A stretch of DNA of 64,000 bases from Neisseriaceae bacterium CLB008 (GTDB taxonomy: Bacteria > Pseudomonadota > Gammaproteobacteria > Burkholderiales > Neisseriaceae), in NCBI GenBank assembly GCA_041228285.1, contig CP166133.1:558001-622000 (forward strand), read 5' to 3'. Under the pieces are notes generated by a model. The model searched no databases. It was not told where the DNA came from and saw nothing but the letters and a program-made list of their open reading frames with translations. The translations under genes were made by a program, and so were the position numbers. Below, one piece after another: positions 15,433-27,446 of this stretch. Each line of letters begins with the position of its first letter. Positions within the stretch are counted from its first letter, which is position 1.

Positions 15433-16851
15433 ATGACTATGATGGAACAGCTATTGGACGTTTATCCCAATCAAGAGGTGGTGTTTGATCGACCGTTGAT
15501 TGAACAACTGGCAGGCTCAGGCCCGCGCTATACGTCGTATCCCACCGCCGATCGCTTCCATGATGGCTTTACTGAACAGCACTATCTCAAAGTGTTGCAA
15601 GAACGTCAGGTAGGGGCTTTATTCAAGCCTTTGTCGCTGTATGTGCACGTGCCGTTTTGCAACACCATCTGCTATTACTGTGGCTGTAACAAAATCATCA
15701 CCAAAGACACCAGTCGCGCCGATAAGTATTTAGACTATTTAGAAAAAGAACTCCAGCTATTGGCTAAAACGCTGCCGCAGCGGCCACGTTTGGCCCAGCT
15801 GCATTTTGGTGGCGGTACGCCTACCTTCTTGAATGATGCACAGCTAGCGCGGGTGATGAACATGATTAACGTCACCTTTGAGCTGATCCCTGAGGGCGAG
15901 TATTCGATTGAAATTGACCCGCGTAAGGTGAGCGCCGACACCGTCGCTCATTTGGCTCAGCTGGGCTTTAACCGCATGAGCGTGGGGATTCAGGATTTTG
16001 ACTTAAAAGTCCAAGAAGCGGTGAATCGAGTTCAGTCTGAGGCAGAGACGCGTCTGGTGATTGAAGCTGCGCGCGCCAATGGCTTTAAATCCATCAGCGT
16101 GGATTTGATTTATGGCTTGCCGCATCAAACCACGGCCACCATGGCGGTGACCTTAGAAAAAGTGTTGGCGTTGAGCCCCGATCGGATTGCGCTGTATCAC
16201 TATGCTCACTTGCCTCATTTATTTAAGCCACAACGGCGCATCGATCAAGCGGCCGTGCCCAATAGCGTAGAAAAGCTGGATATTTTGCAAGACTGCGTGA
16301 GCACGCTCACCGAAAAAGGCTATGTGTTTATTGGCATGGATCACTTTGCTAAGCCAGATGATGAGTTGGTGAAAGCGCTGCGCCAAGGGCGTTTACAGCG
16401 TAACTTCCAAGGCTATTCTACCCACGCCGATTGTGATTTGATCGGCATTGGGGTGTCCAGCATCGGTAAGGTGGGCGCGAGCTATATTCAGAACACCCGC
16501 GATGCCGATGAATATTATGCCGCCTTGGATCAAGGCCACCTGCCGGTGATGCGCGGCATGACGTTGACGCGTGACGACCTGCTTCGCCGCAGCATCATTC
16601 AGGCCTTGATGTGCCGGTTTGCCTTAGCGTTTGACGTGTATGAAGAAACCTATGGCATTCAGTTTGCCGATTATTTTGCCGAAGAGCTGGCCCAGATTGC
16701 CGAATTTGAGCGCCTTGGCTTGGTGGTACAAGATCATGGCTTCTTGGTGGTGACGCCTAAAGGCCGTTTCTTGATTCGCAACATTGCGATGGTGTTTGAT
16801 CGCCATCTGCGTGAGAAAAAAGCCCAAGCAACTTATTCACAAACCGTTTAG
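15433..16851 (+). CDS. hemN: Oxygen-independent coproporphyrinogen III oxidase HemN
   Basis: Radical-SAM enzyme that decarboxylates coproporphyrinogen III to protoporphyrinogen IX under low oxygen, for haem synthesis. The cluster motif CNTICYYCGC (CX3CX2CXC) follows VHVPF at about residue 75, then FGGGTPTFL. The N-terminal GPRYTSYPTADRF is typical of true HemN rather than HemW. 472 aa from ATG 15433, with GAGAGTG just before; nearby ATGs at 15439 and 15442 are alternatives. The FNR site upstream suits anaerobic induction. Confidence 0.95.
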   Translation: MTMMEQLLDVYPNQEVVFDRPLIEQLAGSGPRYTSYPTADRFHDGFTEQHYLKVLQERQVGALFKPLSLYVHVPFCNTICYYCGCNKIITKDTSRADKYLDYLEKELQLLAKTLPQRPRLAQLHFGGGTPTFLNDAQLARVMNMINVTFELIPEGEYSIEIDPRKVSADTVAHLAQLGFNRMSVGIQDFDLKVQEAVNRVQSEAETRLVIEAARANGFKSISVDLIYGLPHQTTATMAVTLEKVLALSPDRIALYHYAHLPHLFKPQRRIDQAAVPNSVEKLDILQDCVSTLTEKGYVFIGMDHFAKPDDELVKALRQGRLQRNFQGYSTHADCDLIGIGVSSIGKVGASYIQNTRDADEYYAALDQGHLPVMRGMTLTRDDLLRRSIIQALMCRFALAFDVYEETYGIQFADYFAEELAQIAEFERLGLVVQDHGFLVVTPKGRFLIRNIAMVFDRHLREKKAQATYSQTV

Positions 16852-16900
16852 AATAGGCCCATCAGCAACGCAAAAAGCGCTAAGGCGCAGAGATTAGGCC

Positions 16901-17704
16901 ATGGGACAGACACAAAAAGCACCAGAGGCATTGGTATTTTCCAATGATTGGATGCAGTATCAAACGGAATTAGAAGGGTATACGGCCTTAGTGGGCGTGG
17001 ATTTAACCGCGCCTGAGTTGGGCAGTGACCATCAACACACGCGCTTTATTCGCGTGGCCTATGAAGGCGATGAGGTCGGCTTGCCCAGCAAAGCCGATCT
17101 GCGTCGCCTCAAACAGATTCAGACCATTATTCATCAATACCTACAAGACACGCCAGCGACTGCCGAGCACATTCGCTACGTCGGCCATATTTACAGCCAT
17201 GGCGTGGCTGACTTTGTCTACGTCAGTAATGCTGATTTGGCTTGGCCGCAAAGCATTGCAGCAGCCTTGAGCGGTGAAGAAGACGTTGACTATGTGGCGG
17301 CGACCTTCCCCGATGATCAATGGGCATTTTATTTTGAAACCCTTTACCCCAGCGCCATTGATTTAGCCCTCGACTACACCCAAAAAACCTGTCAGCAGCT
17401 GCGCCGCAGTGGCGATGCCCTGCTACAGGCGCGGCCGATTGATTACTATGCTAGCTTCCCGAGTGAGGCCGCAGTTAAAGGCTTTGTCCAAAGCTTGCCG
17501 GCTGATTGCGTGGTGGCTGCCATGGAGGCCGAAGACGATGGCCCTGACGCTTGGTGGGCCGTGCAGTTTGCCGCGACCGCCACGCCGGATTTAGCCAGCA
17601 TGACGGAATGGGTGCAGAAGCTTGTGCCCTTGGTCTTGGCCGCTGACGGCCAGTTTGATGGCTGGGGCTGCGAAGCGAAAGCAGACAAAACGGCTTCTGC
17701 TTAA
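16901..17704 (+). CDS. DUF695 / RraB-like two-domain protein
   Basis: 267 aa. The N-terminal half (about 1-145) has the DUF695 pattern (WMQYQTELEGYTALVGVDL, RLKQIQ, GRH-like GHIYSHGVADFVYV). The C-terminal half (about 155-260) looks like RraB, the regulator that inhibits RNase E, with DYYASFPSEAAVKGF, VAAMEAEDDGPDAWWAVQF and FDGWGCE. Function as an RNase E modulator is inferred from that domain only. Cytoplasmic, no signal. It stands alone between hemN and rlmF. Confidence 0.72.
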   Translation: MGQTQKAPEALVFSNDWMQYQTELEGYTALVGVDLTAPELGSDHQHTRFIRVAYEGDEVGLPSKADLRRLKQIQTIIHQYLQDTPATAEHIRYVGHIYSHGVADFVYVSNADLAWPQSIAAALSGEEDVDYVAATFPDDQWAFYFETLYPSAIDLALDYTQKTCQQLRRSGDALLQARPIDYYASFPSEAAVKGFVQSLPADCVVAAMEAEDDGPDAWWAVQFAATATPDLASMTEWVQKLVPLVLAADGQFDGWGCEAKADKTASA

Positions 17705-17729
17705 AGGCAGCAGGTAGAGACAATAATCA

Positions 17730-17765
17730 CACACGGCACACCGCTTGTTGAGGGTGTGCCGTGTG
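17730..17765 (+). promoter_or_regulatory. 13-bp stem hairpin in the rlmF leader
   Basis: CACACGGCACACC and its perfect complement GGTGTGCCGTGTG with a 10-nt loop, no T-run, ending 17 nt before the rlmF ATG. It may be a translational or attenuation element, or the 3' end of the preceding transcript. Confidence 0.55.
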
Positions 17766-17782
17766 GTTGCTGGATGAGGACT

Positions 17783-18793
17783 ATGACCAAGCCTACGCGC
17801 ACACACAAATCTAAACCGGCCGCTTCGGTCGGCACCCGCAGCAAGCAGCAATCGCCCGCCAAGGCGCAGCTGCATCCGCGTAACCCCCATCAAGGGCGCT
17901 ACGACTTGGCTGAGCTGATGAAGGTCACGCCTGCTTTAGCGCCTTTTGTCGCGCCAAACGCCTATGGCGATCTGTCTATCGATTTTCACAATCCCTTGGC
18001 CGTGGTGGCGCTGAATCAAGCGCTGTTGGCCAGTGATTATGGCGTGAACTATTGGCATTTACCGGCCGATTACTTATGCCCGCCCATTCCAGGGCGCGTG
18101 GATTACCTGCATTATCTGGCCGATTTATTGGCCGAGGATCAGCCCCAAGGCGTCCCACCGCAGGGGCCTAAGGTTCGCGTGCTTGATGTCGGGGTTGGGG
18201 CCAGCGCCATTTATCCGCTGCTGGGCCAGGCGGCCTATGGCTGGGATTTTGTCGGTAGCGACATCGATCCCGTTTCGGTGGCCAACGTCAACAGCATTGT
18301 GGCGGGGAACCCCCATTTGCACGGCCATATTGAGGCTCGCCTACAGCAGAACGTTCAGCACACATTATTGGGCGTGGTGGGCCGTGATGAGCGCTTCACT
18401 GCCAGCGTGTGCAATCCACCGTTTCATGCGTCGGCGGCAGAGGCCACAGCGGGCAGCCGCCGTAAGCTGCACAACCTTAAGGGCAAGCCCGTGGGTAAGC
18501 CTAAGCTGAATTTTGGGGGGCAGGGTAATGAGCTGTGGTGCCCTGGTGGGGAAGTGGCGTTTATCGGCCGTTTAATTCAAGAAAGCCAGCAGCTGGCGCA
18601 ATCATGCCTATGGTTTACCAGCCTAGTGTCTAAAAAAGACAGCTTGCCGGCGCTGTATCAGCAGCTGAGGACGGTGAACGCGGTGAAGGTCAAAACCATC
18701 GCCATGCAGCAAGGCCAAAAAAGCAGCCGCTTATTGGCGTGGACGTTTCAGACTAAGGCTGAGCGTCAGGCTTGGCTGAGCCGTTTAGTTTAA
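17783..18793 (+). CDS. rlmF: 23S rRNA (adenine-1618-N6)-methyltransferase RlmF
   Basis: Methylates A1618 of 23S rRNA. The protein has a basic N-terminus, the family segment HPRNPHQGRYDLAEL, the SAM-binding LDVGVGASAIYPLLG, and the catalytic NPPF motif in CNPPFHASAAEA. About 336 aa from ATG 17783; GAGGA precedes it closely, and ATG 17774 would add three residues. The open frame starts earlier, at 17756, inside the hairpin. Closed by a terminator. Confidence 0.93.
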   Translation: MTKPTRTHKSKPAASVGTRSKQQSPAKAQLHPRNPHQGRYDLAELMKVTPALAPFVAPNAYGDLSIDFHNPLAVVALNQALLASDYGVNYWHLPADYLCPPIPGRVDYLHYLADLLAEDQPQGVPPQGPKVRVLDVGVGASAIYPLLGQAAYGWDFVGSDIDPVSVANVNSIVAGNPHLHGHIEARLQQNVQHTLLGVVGRDERFTASVCNPPFHASAAEATAGSRRKLHNLKGKPVGKPKLNFGGQGNELWCPGGEVAFIGRLIQESQQLAQSCLWFTSLVSKKDSLPALYQQLRTVNAVKVKTIAMQQGQKSSRLLAWTFQTKAERQAWLSRLV

Positions 18794-18806
18794 GTTTGTG
18801 GTCATT

Positions 18807-18836
18807 AAGCCTCAACCTTTCGGTTGAGGCTTTTTT
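18807..18836 (+). terminator. rlmF terminator
   Basis: AAGCCTCAACC, TTTC loop, GGTTGAGGC, T-run. Confidence 0.9.
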
Positions 18837-18950
18837 GCGTCTATGGCTTAGTTTCTTGTAAGTACTTAAGTTTGTTTTGTTTATGTATTTGGGCTGATAA
18901 GTTTATATTCTTAATGAATCTTGGTGTCTAATGCCTTTAGGGTTTATTTT

Positions 18951-18988
18951 TTGACAAGTATACAAGAATGATTATCATTTGCTATAAT
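18951..18988 (+). promoter_or_regulatory. Fur-box-controlled promoter of the TonB receptor gene
   Basis: The core ATGATTATCAT (18968-18978) is identical to the centre of the Fur consensus; 15 of 19 positions match over 18964-18982. A TTGACA (18951) pairs with TATCAT (18973) at 16 bp, and an extended -10 TGCTATAAT ends at 18988. Both -10 choices overlap or abut the Fur box, so iron-loaded Fur would block transcription. Confidence 0.85.
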
Positions 18989-19025
18989 TTCCCCCTTTTA
19001 ATCCGCTTCATCACGGGAAATCACC

Positions 19026-21293
19026 ATGTTTTTTATGCATCAACGCCCTACGTTGATCGGCCTCAGCGTGCTGTTGGCCTTTACCACCACCGCAGCAGCC
19101 GCTGCGCCAGCAACGACAGATCCAGCCAGCCATCAGCCTGAATTGAATGCCGGCCAGTCGTATCAGCTGCCTTCAGTGGTGGTAATCGGTAAGCGCTCGG
19201 GTAAGGGGCTGGTAGGCAAGTCTATTTTGGATCAGCGTAATTTAGATACCCAGCAGGCCAATAATGTGGCGGCTTTACTGGAAACGCTGCCGGGCGTGAG
19301 CATGGCTGGTTCGCCTCGCCCAGGTGGGCAAACCATCAATATGTGGGGCATGGGCGGTAGCGAAGACGTGCCCATTACGGTGGACGGGGCGCTAAAAACA
19401 TTTGATAAATACCGTCAAGGATCGGTGTTTGTAGAGCCTGAACTACTCAAGCGCATCACGGTTGAAAAAGGCCCGCACGACGCCAGCGTGGGCAACGGTG
19501 GCTTTGGCGGCAGCGTCAAGCTAGACACCAAGGATGCGGCTGATTTTTTGCGTGAAGGTGAGCAGATAGGCGGTTTATTGAAGTATGGGCGGCACAGTAA
19601 TAATAATCAGAATATTTTCACGGGTGCCGTATTTGGTCGAACCGAAGATCAGATGCTAGACGCTATGTTGTATTACTCTAAGCGTAAGGCAGGAGAGGTG
19701 AAGCGCCCAGACGGTAGCTATTTTGAGTGGTCGGATAATAAACAAGACAGTATCTTGCTCAAGGGTAATATTCGTCCTACATCAGAGCAAAAAATCACCT
19801 GGTCATTCATGACTGGTGAGCATGAGGGGTGGGAGCCATTTGCGGCGAAACGCGATGACATGACGGCTCCTACCGAGAAAGAAATTGAAAAATACGGTTG
19901 GGATGGCGCTTGGCAGCGTAAGTTGGTGTATCGCACACAAAAAGACAAAAATTATAGCCTTGCCTATGAATACTTGCCCTTAGATAATCCACTCATTCAA
20001 TTAAGCGCTAAATGGACGTATTCAGAAACGAAGCAGCATGATGAACGTCGACATCAGAATGCTGTTGACAGCATTGGCACCATGGGTAAGGAAAGCTGGG
20101 TGAATTATCGTAACACCAGTGTAGATGTACATAACACCAGTACGTTTGCAACGGGTGACCTAGAGCATGATTTGAAAGTCGGCTTACAGTGGCAAAAAAT
20201 GACCCAACGGGGGTTGTTGTATACCAACTCAAGCCTGGTGGAGAGGAATCCGGATGCTTATAATCATGGCTTATTCGAGATTCCCTATTTAGCTTCGGGT
20301 CGACAGATTATGCAAAGCCTTTATGTCGTTGATGACATTCAATGGGGTGCTCTGACCGTTAGTCCATCTGTGCGTTATGATCACATCAGTAATAAAGGAT
20401 TTGGTAACCGTGCTAAACATTACAGCAGCGATGACCCGAAAGTAGGGCATGACTTTAGTGAGAAAACCTATCAGGGGTGGTCGCCACGGCTAGGGTTGTA
20501 TTGGGCTGCCTTGCCTAATATGGGCCTGTTTGCCAATGTAAGCCAAACGTGGCGTGCACCACGCATTGATGAGCAGTATGAGTCGGAGGGCGCCACCAGT
20601 AGTATTGCCTCGACCAGTCGCGATTTGAAAAAAGAGCGTATGCTGGCCGTGCGTATGGGTATGGTCATGGACTTTACCTCATTGCTAAGCGCCGATGATA
20701 AATTGCAAGTTCGCACGACGCTGTTTCAGAATAAAGGTAAGGATGAGATCTTTAAGCGTCGCGGCGTGATGTGTGAGCCTGGGACCACCTGTTCACGTCC
20801 GATGACGAGCAATCGTAACCTGACAGGCTATACGATTAAGGGCTTTGAGATCGAATCGTTCTATGATAGCCGCTATGCTTTTGCATCTTTGGCTTATTCA
20901 CAGATGTCAGGCTATCGTGATAATTCACCTAGAGACCCTTGGTTTGCCAGCCGTACTTGGTTAAGCGATGTGGCGCCGCGTAAGGCAACGGCCACGCTGG
21001 GCTTTAAAGTGCCTAGCGCAAACCTCAGCGCAGGCTGGCGTGGCATCTTTGTACGCCGTCAAGACCGCTCCCCTAAAGATCATGATCCTATGGCCGTCTA
21101 TTGGGGTTTGCCTAAGTCTCAGGGCTATGCCTTACACGGCCTGTTCATGGACTGGGCGCCTCGCGGCAAAAAAGGCCCGCAGATTAATCTGACCGTGGAC
21201 AATCTGTTTAATCGTGAATATCGCCCCTATTTGGGTGAGGCGGTTTCAGGCACAGGCCGCGACATCCGCTTCAGCATTGCCCAGCAGTTTTAA
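19026..21293 (+). CDS. TonB-dependent outer-membrane receptor, probably for haem/iron
   Basis: 755 aa. Signal peptide (LIGLSVLLAFTTTAAAAA), then plug domain with TonB-box-like VVVIGKR, NVAALLETLPGVSM and VEKGPHDASVGNGGFGGSV, followed by a 22-strand-type barrel ending in phenylalanine (FSIAQQF). The plug resembles the haemoglobin/transferrin/haem receptor group. An external loop has a cysteine pair (CEPGTTC). The Fur-box promoter supports an iron role; the ligand is not determined. It stands alone, without a haem-degradation or ABC gene next to it. Confidence 0.88.
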   Translation: MFFMHQRPTLIGLSVLLAFTTTAAAAAPATTDPASHQPELNAGQSYQLPSVVVIGKRSGKGLVGKSILDQRNLDTQQANNVAALLETLPGVSMAGSPRPGGQTINMWGMGGSEDVPITVDGALKTFDKYRQGSVFVEPELLKRITVEKGPHDASVGNGGFGGSVKLDTKDAADFLREGEQIGGLLKYGRHSNNNQNIFTGAVFGRTEDQMLDAMLYYSKRKAGEVKRPDGSYFEWSDNKQDSILLKGNIRPTSEQKITWSFMTGEHEGWEPFAAKRDDMTAPTEKEIEKYGWDGAWQRKLVYRTQKDKNYSLAYEYLPLDNPLIQLSAKWTYSETKQHDERRHQNAVDSIGTMGKESWVNYRNTSVDVHNTSTFATGDLEHDLKVGLQWQKMTQRGLLYTNSSLVERNPDAYNHGLFEIPYLASGRQIMQSLYVVDDIQWGALTVSPSVRYDHISNKGFGNRAKHYSSDDPKVGHDFSEKTYQGWSPRLGLYWAALPNMGLFANVSQTWRAPRIDEQYESEGATSSIASTSRDLKKERMLAVRMGMVMDFTSLLSADDKLQVRTTLFQNKGKDEIFKRRGVMCEPGTTCSRPMTSNRNLTGYTIKGFEIESFYDSRYAFASLAYSQMSGYRDNSPRDPWFASRTWLSDVAPRKATATLGFKVPSANLSAGWRGIFVRRQDRSPKDHDPMAVYWGLPKSQGYALHGLFMDWAPRGKKGPQINLTVDNLFNREYRPYLGEAVSGTGRDIRFSIAQQF

Positions 21294-21323
21294 GCTTAGC
21301 CAATGCATTTTAAACCCATACAC

Positions 21324-21350
21324 AACGTCGGCTGAGGCCGGCGTTTTTTT
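21324..21350 (+). terminator. TonB receptor gene terminator
   Basis: AACGTCGGC / GCCGGCGTT stem (one G-T pair) and a T-run. Confidence 0.82.
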
Positions 21351-21431
21351 ACGTTTGTTGCTTGCTCAAATACACGGTTAATGCATAATAGAGGCCTAAA
21401 CCAAGCATAAATGATAGAGGAGTCTGTTGCT

Positions 21432-22691
21432 GTGAGTAGCCATGATTACGTGTACGGCATTGCCCGTGCCGCCAAGCAGGCCGCCCAGGCCATTGCTGTG
21501 GCCAGTACCGAACAAAAAAACCAGGCTTTGGTGACCATCGCCGAGCTGTTGCTGAGCCATCAGGCGGATATTTTAGCGGCCAATGCCCAAGACATGGATC
21601 AGGCGGCCGCCAATGGTCTAGAGCCGGCCTTATTGGATCGTCTTAAGCTCACCGAAGCCACGGTGCAAAGCATGGCCGAGGGCGTACGCCAAGTAGCCAG
21701 TTTGGCCGACCCCATCGGTGAAATGGGGGAGTTTGCCTATCGCCCATCCGGTATTCAGGTGGGCAAAATGCGCGTGCCATTGGGCGTGGTGGGGATTATT
21801 TATGAATCCCGCCCCAACGTCACCGCCGATGCGGCAGCGCTGTGCATTAAGTCTGGCAACGCCAGCGTGCTGCGCGGCGGCAGCGAAGCGTTTGCCTGCA
21901 ATATGGTGATCGCCAAGCTGATTAAGCAAGGCTTATCAGTAGCGGGCCTGCCGGCTGATTGCGTTCAGGTGGTGGAAAACACCGATCGAGACAGCGTGGG
22001 CGCCATGCTGCAGCTGCCAGAATTCATTGACGTCATCATTCCGCGCGGCGGCAAGGGGTTGGTGAAGCGCATCAGCGACGAAGCCAAAATGCCAGTGATC
22101 AAACACCTCGACGGCGTGTGCCATACCTTTATTGACGAATACGCCGATGTGGCTCAAGCCGTTAAGATTGCGCTGAACGCCAAAACCTCACGCTACGGCA
22201 CCTGCAATACCATGGAAACTTTGCTGGTGCATGAGGCGATTGCGCCGACGGTGCTGCCCTTATTGCAGCAGGTTTACGCAGAAAAATCGGTTGAATTGCG
22301 TGGCTGTGAACAAACGCAAAAAATCTTGGTCAAAGACGTGATTAAGGCCACAGAAGAAGATTGGTGGACGGAATACTTAGGCCCCATTTTGGCGATTAAA
22401 GTGGTGGCCTCATTGGCCGAGGCCGTGGCCCACATCAATCATTATGGTAGCCATCACACCGATGCCATCGTGAGTGAGCGCTACAGCCACACCCAAGCGT
22501 TCTTACGGCAGGTGGATTCAGCCAGCGTGGTGATTAATGCCTCAACGCGCTTTGCCGATGGTTTTGAATATGGTCTAGGCGCAGAAATCGGTATTTCAAC
22601 CGATAAAATTCACGCGCGTGGTCCGGTGGGCCTACACGGCCTCACCAACCAAAAATGGGTGGTGTTTGGCAGCGGCCAGATTCGGGTTTAG
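21432..22691 (+). CDS. proA: Gamma-glutamyl phosphate reductase ProA
   Basis: Second step of proline synthesis: NADPH reduction of gamma-glutamyl phosphate to glutamate semialdehyde. Aldehyde-dehydrogenase fold with [35 protein letters not shown], and the catalytic cysteine in [16 protein letters not shown] 21432 gives 419 aa, with AGGAG upstream; an in-frame ATG at 21411 would place that AGGAG inside the gene. proB is not in this window. Confidence 0.95.
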   Translation: MSSHDYVYGIARAAKQAAQAIAVASTEQKNQALVTIAELLLSHQADILAANAQDMDQAAANGLEPALLDRLKLTEATVQSMAEGVRQVASLADPIGEMGEFAYRPSGIQVGKMRVPLGVVGIIYESRPNVTADAAALCIKSGNASVLRGGSEAFACNMVIAKLIKQGLSVAGLPADCVQVVENTDRDSVGAMLQLPEFIDVIIPRGGKGLVKRISDEAKMPVIKHLDGVCHTFIDEYADVAQAVKIALNAKTSRYGTCNTMETLLVHEAIAPTVLPLLQQVYAEKSVELRGCEQTQKILVKDVIKATEEDWWTEYLGPILAIKVVASLAEAVAHINHYGSHHTDAIVSERYSHTQAFLRQVDSASVVINASTRFADGFEYGLGAEIGISTDKIHARGPVGLHGLTNQKWVVFGSGQIRV

Positions 22692-22721
22692 GTAATAACG
22701 GTTTTTTTTGGCAGAATGAGG

Positions 22722-22748
22722 GCGTGGATGCTTGAAATCCACGCTTTT
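22722..22748 (+). terminator. proA terminator
   Basis: GCGTGGAT / ATCCACGC stem with 7-nt loop and four T. Confidence 0.7.
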
Positions 22749-22794
22749 GCCAAGATTTTAGTATTATATTTGGCTTTTTTTCGAGGGGATTTCT

Positions 22795-23664
22795 GTGAAG
22801 CGTATTTTTCTATTCTTACTGACGAACATCGCGGTTTTGGTGGTCATCAGCGTCATCTTGAGCGTGTTTGGCTTAAGCGGACGAACCAACAATATGGGTC
22901 AGCTATTGGCCTTCTCGGCGGTGGTGGGCTTTACTGGCTCGATCATCTCTTTATTGATGTCTAAATGGATGGCCAAGCGTTCAACTGGCGCTCAAGTCAT
23001 TACCCAGCCAGCCAATGAAATGGAAGCCTGGCTGGTGCGTACGGTTGAGCGTCAGGCCGAAATGGCCGGGATTAAAACCCCTGAAGTCGCCATTTACTAC
23101 GCTGATGAGCCGAATGCTTTTGCCACCGGCCCAAGTAAAAACAATTCTTTGGTGGCGGTGAGCTCTGGCTTATTGAATCTGATGACGCGTGACGAAGCCG
23201 AAGCCGTGTTGGCGCATGAGGTGTCGCACGTAGCCAACGGTGACATGGTGACGCTCACTCTGATCCAAGGCGTGGTGAATACCTTTGTGGTGTTCCTGTC
23301 GCGCTTGATTGCCAACGTGATCAGCAACGCCATGTCGAACGATCGTGAAGGCGGCCTTGGGCCCATTGCCTATATGGTGGTGACCATCGTGTTGCAAATC
23401 GTGTTTGGCATGCTGGCCAGCTTGGTGGTGATGTGGTTTAGCCGTAAGCGTGAATATCGTGCCGATGAAGGCGCTGCTCGCTTAGCCGGTGCGCCGAAAA
23501 TGATTGCGGCTTTGAAACGCCTAAACGGCAGCAGCGACGAAAGCCTGCCTAAAGAAATGATGGCGATGGGCATCGCCGGCGGTGGGGATTCGTTGTTCAG
23601 TACCCACCCATCGATTGAGAATCGTATTGCCAACCTTAGCAATTACTCTGGTACCGTGCGTTAA
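22795..23664 (+). CDS. htpX: Membrane zinc metalloprotease HtpX
   Basis: Inner-membrane protease that clears damaged membrane proteins. Two N-terminal transmembrane segments ([20 protein letters not shown] and about residues 38-57), the zinc-binding [10 protein letters not shown] motif (about residue 141), two further membrane segments, and the downstream glutamate ligand in [11 protein letters not shown]. 289 aa with a GTG start preceded by GAGGGGA. Often heat-shock controlled in the family, but no sigma-32 promoter was identified here. Confidence 0.95.
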   Translation: MKRIFLFLLTNIAVLVVISVILSVFGLSGRTNNMGQLLAFSAVVGFTGSIISLLMSKWMAKRSTGAQVITQPANEMEAWLVRTVERQAEMAGIKTPEVAIYYADEPNAFATGPSKNNSLVAVSSGLLNLMTRDEAEAVLAHEVSHVANGDMVTLTLIQGVVNTFVVFLSRLIANVISNAMSNDREGGLGPIAYMVVTIVLQIVFGMLASLVVMWFSRKREYRADEGAARLAGAPKMIAALKRLNGSSDESLPKEMMAMGIAGGGDSLFSTHPSIENRIANLSNYSGTVR

Positions 23665-23681
23665 GCATAAGCGCGAGACCC

Positions 23682-23709
23682 AAAAAAACCCACTTCGGTG
23701 GGTTTTTTT
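23682..23709 (+). terminator. htpX terminator (bidirectional)
   Basis: Seven A, ACCCAC, TTCG loop, GTGGGT, seven T. It also serves the converging YitT gene. Confidence 0.93.
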
Positions 23710-23717
23710 ATGGGCGT

Positions 23718-24329
23718 TTAAGGCTTGGCATGATAGCGGTCGTGGCGATTTAAGAATACGTTGAGGATCCACGAATAGCCGTAGCTGAACACGATGCCGA
23801 TGACGACCGATAGCCAGCCAAACACCAGCCAGCCTAAGGCCAGTACAGCGTAGTTTAAATAGCGCAGCGTGTGCGCCACCTGGGTGTGGGGATGATATTT
23901 ATGGATGATTAAGGCCACCGCATCTAGCCCTGCGGTAGACGCATTGGCCGATAGGCAGCAGTAATAGCCAAAGGCGATGGCGACGCAGGCCAGGCTGACG
24001 TCAATTGCGATGTGGCTGGTCAGGCTAAACGGCTGGCTGTAAAAAAACGAAAAGAACAGCATGAAGAGGCCGCTGCTGAGCAGGGATTTAAAAAATACGC
24101 TTTTGCCCAAAAACGCCCAGCACAGGACCAGCAACAAAATGGCCAGACCGTTGGTGAGATAGAGCAGCGGCCAGCCGCTGAAGCCGCTGATGACCATCGA
24201 CAGGCTGGTGACGCCGCCGTTGATGATTTGGTGAGGGACCATCCACTTGGCGTAGGCCAAGCCCATGACCACGTTGCCCAGAAAAATTTTACCGAGGTCC
24301 CAAATGAGGCTGGGGGTGAAAAAAGCCAT
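23718..24329 (-). CDS. YitT-family membrane protein
   Basis: 203 aa with about five hydrophobic segments. The N-terminal GNVVMGLAYAKWMVPHQIINGGVTSL and the later NASTAGLDAVALIIHKYH are characteristic of the YitT/DUF161 group of uncharacterised membrane proteins. It contains only the membrane part, not the C-terminal DUF2179 domain that some members carry. Monocistronic, between htpX and alaS. Function unknown. Confidence 0.82.
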   Translation of the reverse strand: MAFFTPSLIWDLGKIFLGNVVMGLAYAKWMVPHQIINGGVTSLSMVISGFSGWPLLYLTNGLAILLLVLCWAFLGKSVFFKSLLSSGLFMLFFSFFYSQPFSLTSHIAIDVSLACVAIAFGYYCCLSANASTAGLDAVALIIHKYHPHTQVAHTLRYLNYAVLALGWLVFGWLSVVIGIVFSYGYSWILNVFLNRHDRYHAKP

Positions 24330-24581
24330 GCAGTGTGTCTTTAAGGGAATAATGAAATAAGGGCTTTATTCTAAGCCATGAATCGTGATCGGCATAGCCA
24401 TCGGTCGATTCGCGCTATGAGGTCCATGAAAAGGCTAAATGGCGGCAGATATTTCCAGCTTACGGCTGCGGATAAGCAGACAACGCTTTAAAATCAAGGT
24501 AAGATTTAGCCCTATATTTTTGACTTATCGCGCCATAAAACCATCATCAGCGTGATTTTAATCGTTAGGTACACAACTGCC

Positions 24582-27203
<2,622 letters not shown>

Positions 27204-27220
27204 GCCAGTCGCAGTTCATG

Positions 27221-27256
27221 AAGCCGCCGCAACCTTGAGGTTGCGGCGGCTTTTTT
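27221..27256 (+). terminator. alaS terminator
   Basis: AAGCCGCCGCAACC / GGTTGCGGCGGCTT perfect stem and six T. Confidence 0.95.
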
Positions 27257-27281
27257 ATGTCTGTAGAGGGTCGATCTCAGG

Positions 27282-27305
27282 CGCCCACGGCTTAAGCCGT
27301 GGGCG
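27282..27305. repeat. Palindromic hairpin downstream of alaS
   Basis: CGCCCACGGC-TTAA-GCCGTGGGCG, a perfect 10-bp stem with only three T after it. A second, weaker terminator or a regulatory dyad 140 bp before hyuB. Confidence 0.5.
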
Positions 27306-27446
27306 TTTGCATTGAGGGGCCATTTTTTATGCGCTGGCAAGCCATAGGCTTTGATTAGAGCTGTGTTACTAATAATGCGTGCCTGAGCGAATCGGCTTAG
27401 GCGTGGCACAACCAACATAATAATGATGTGTGACAGGAGAACGCAG

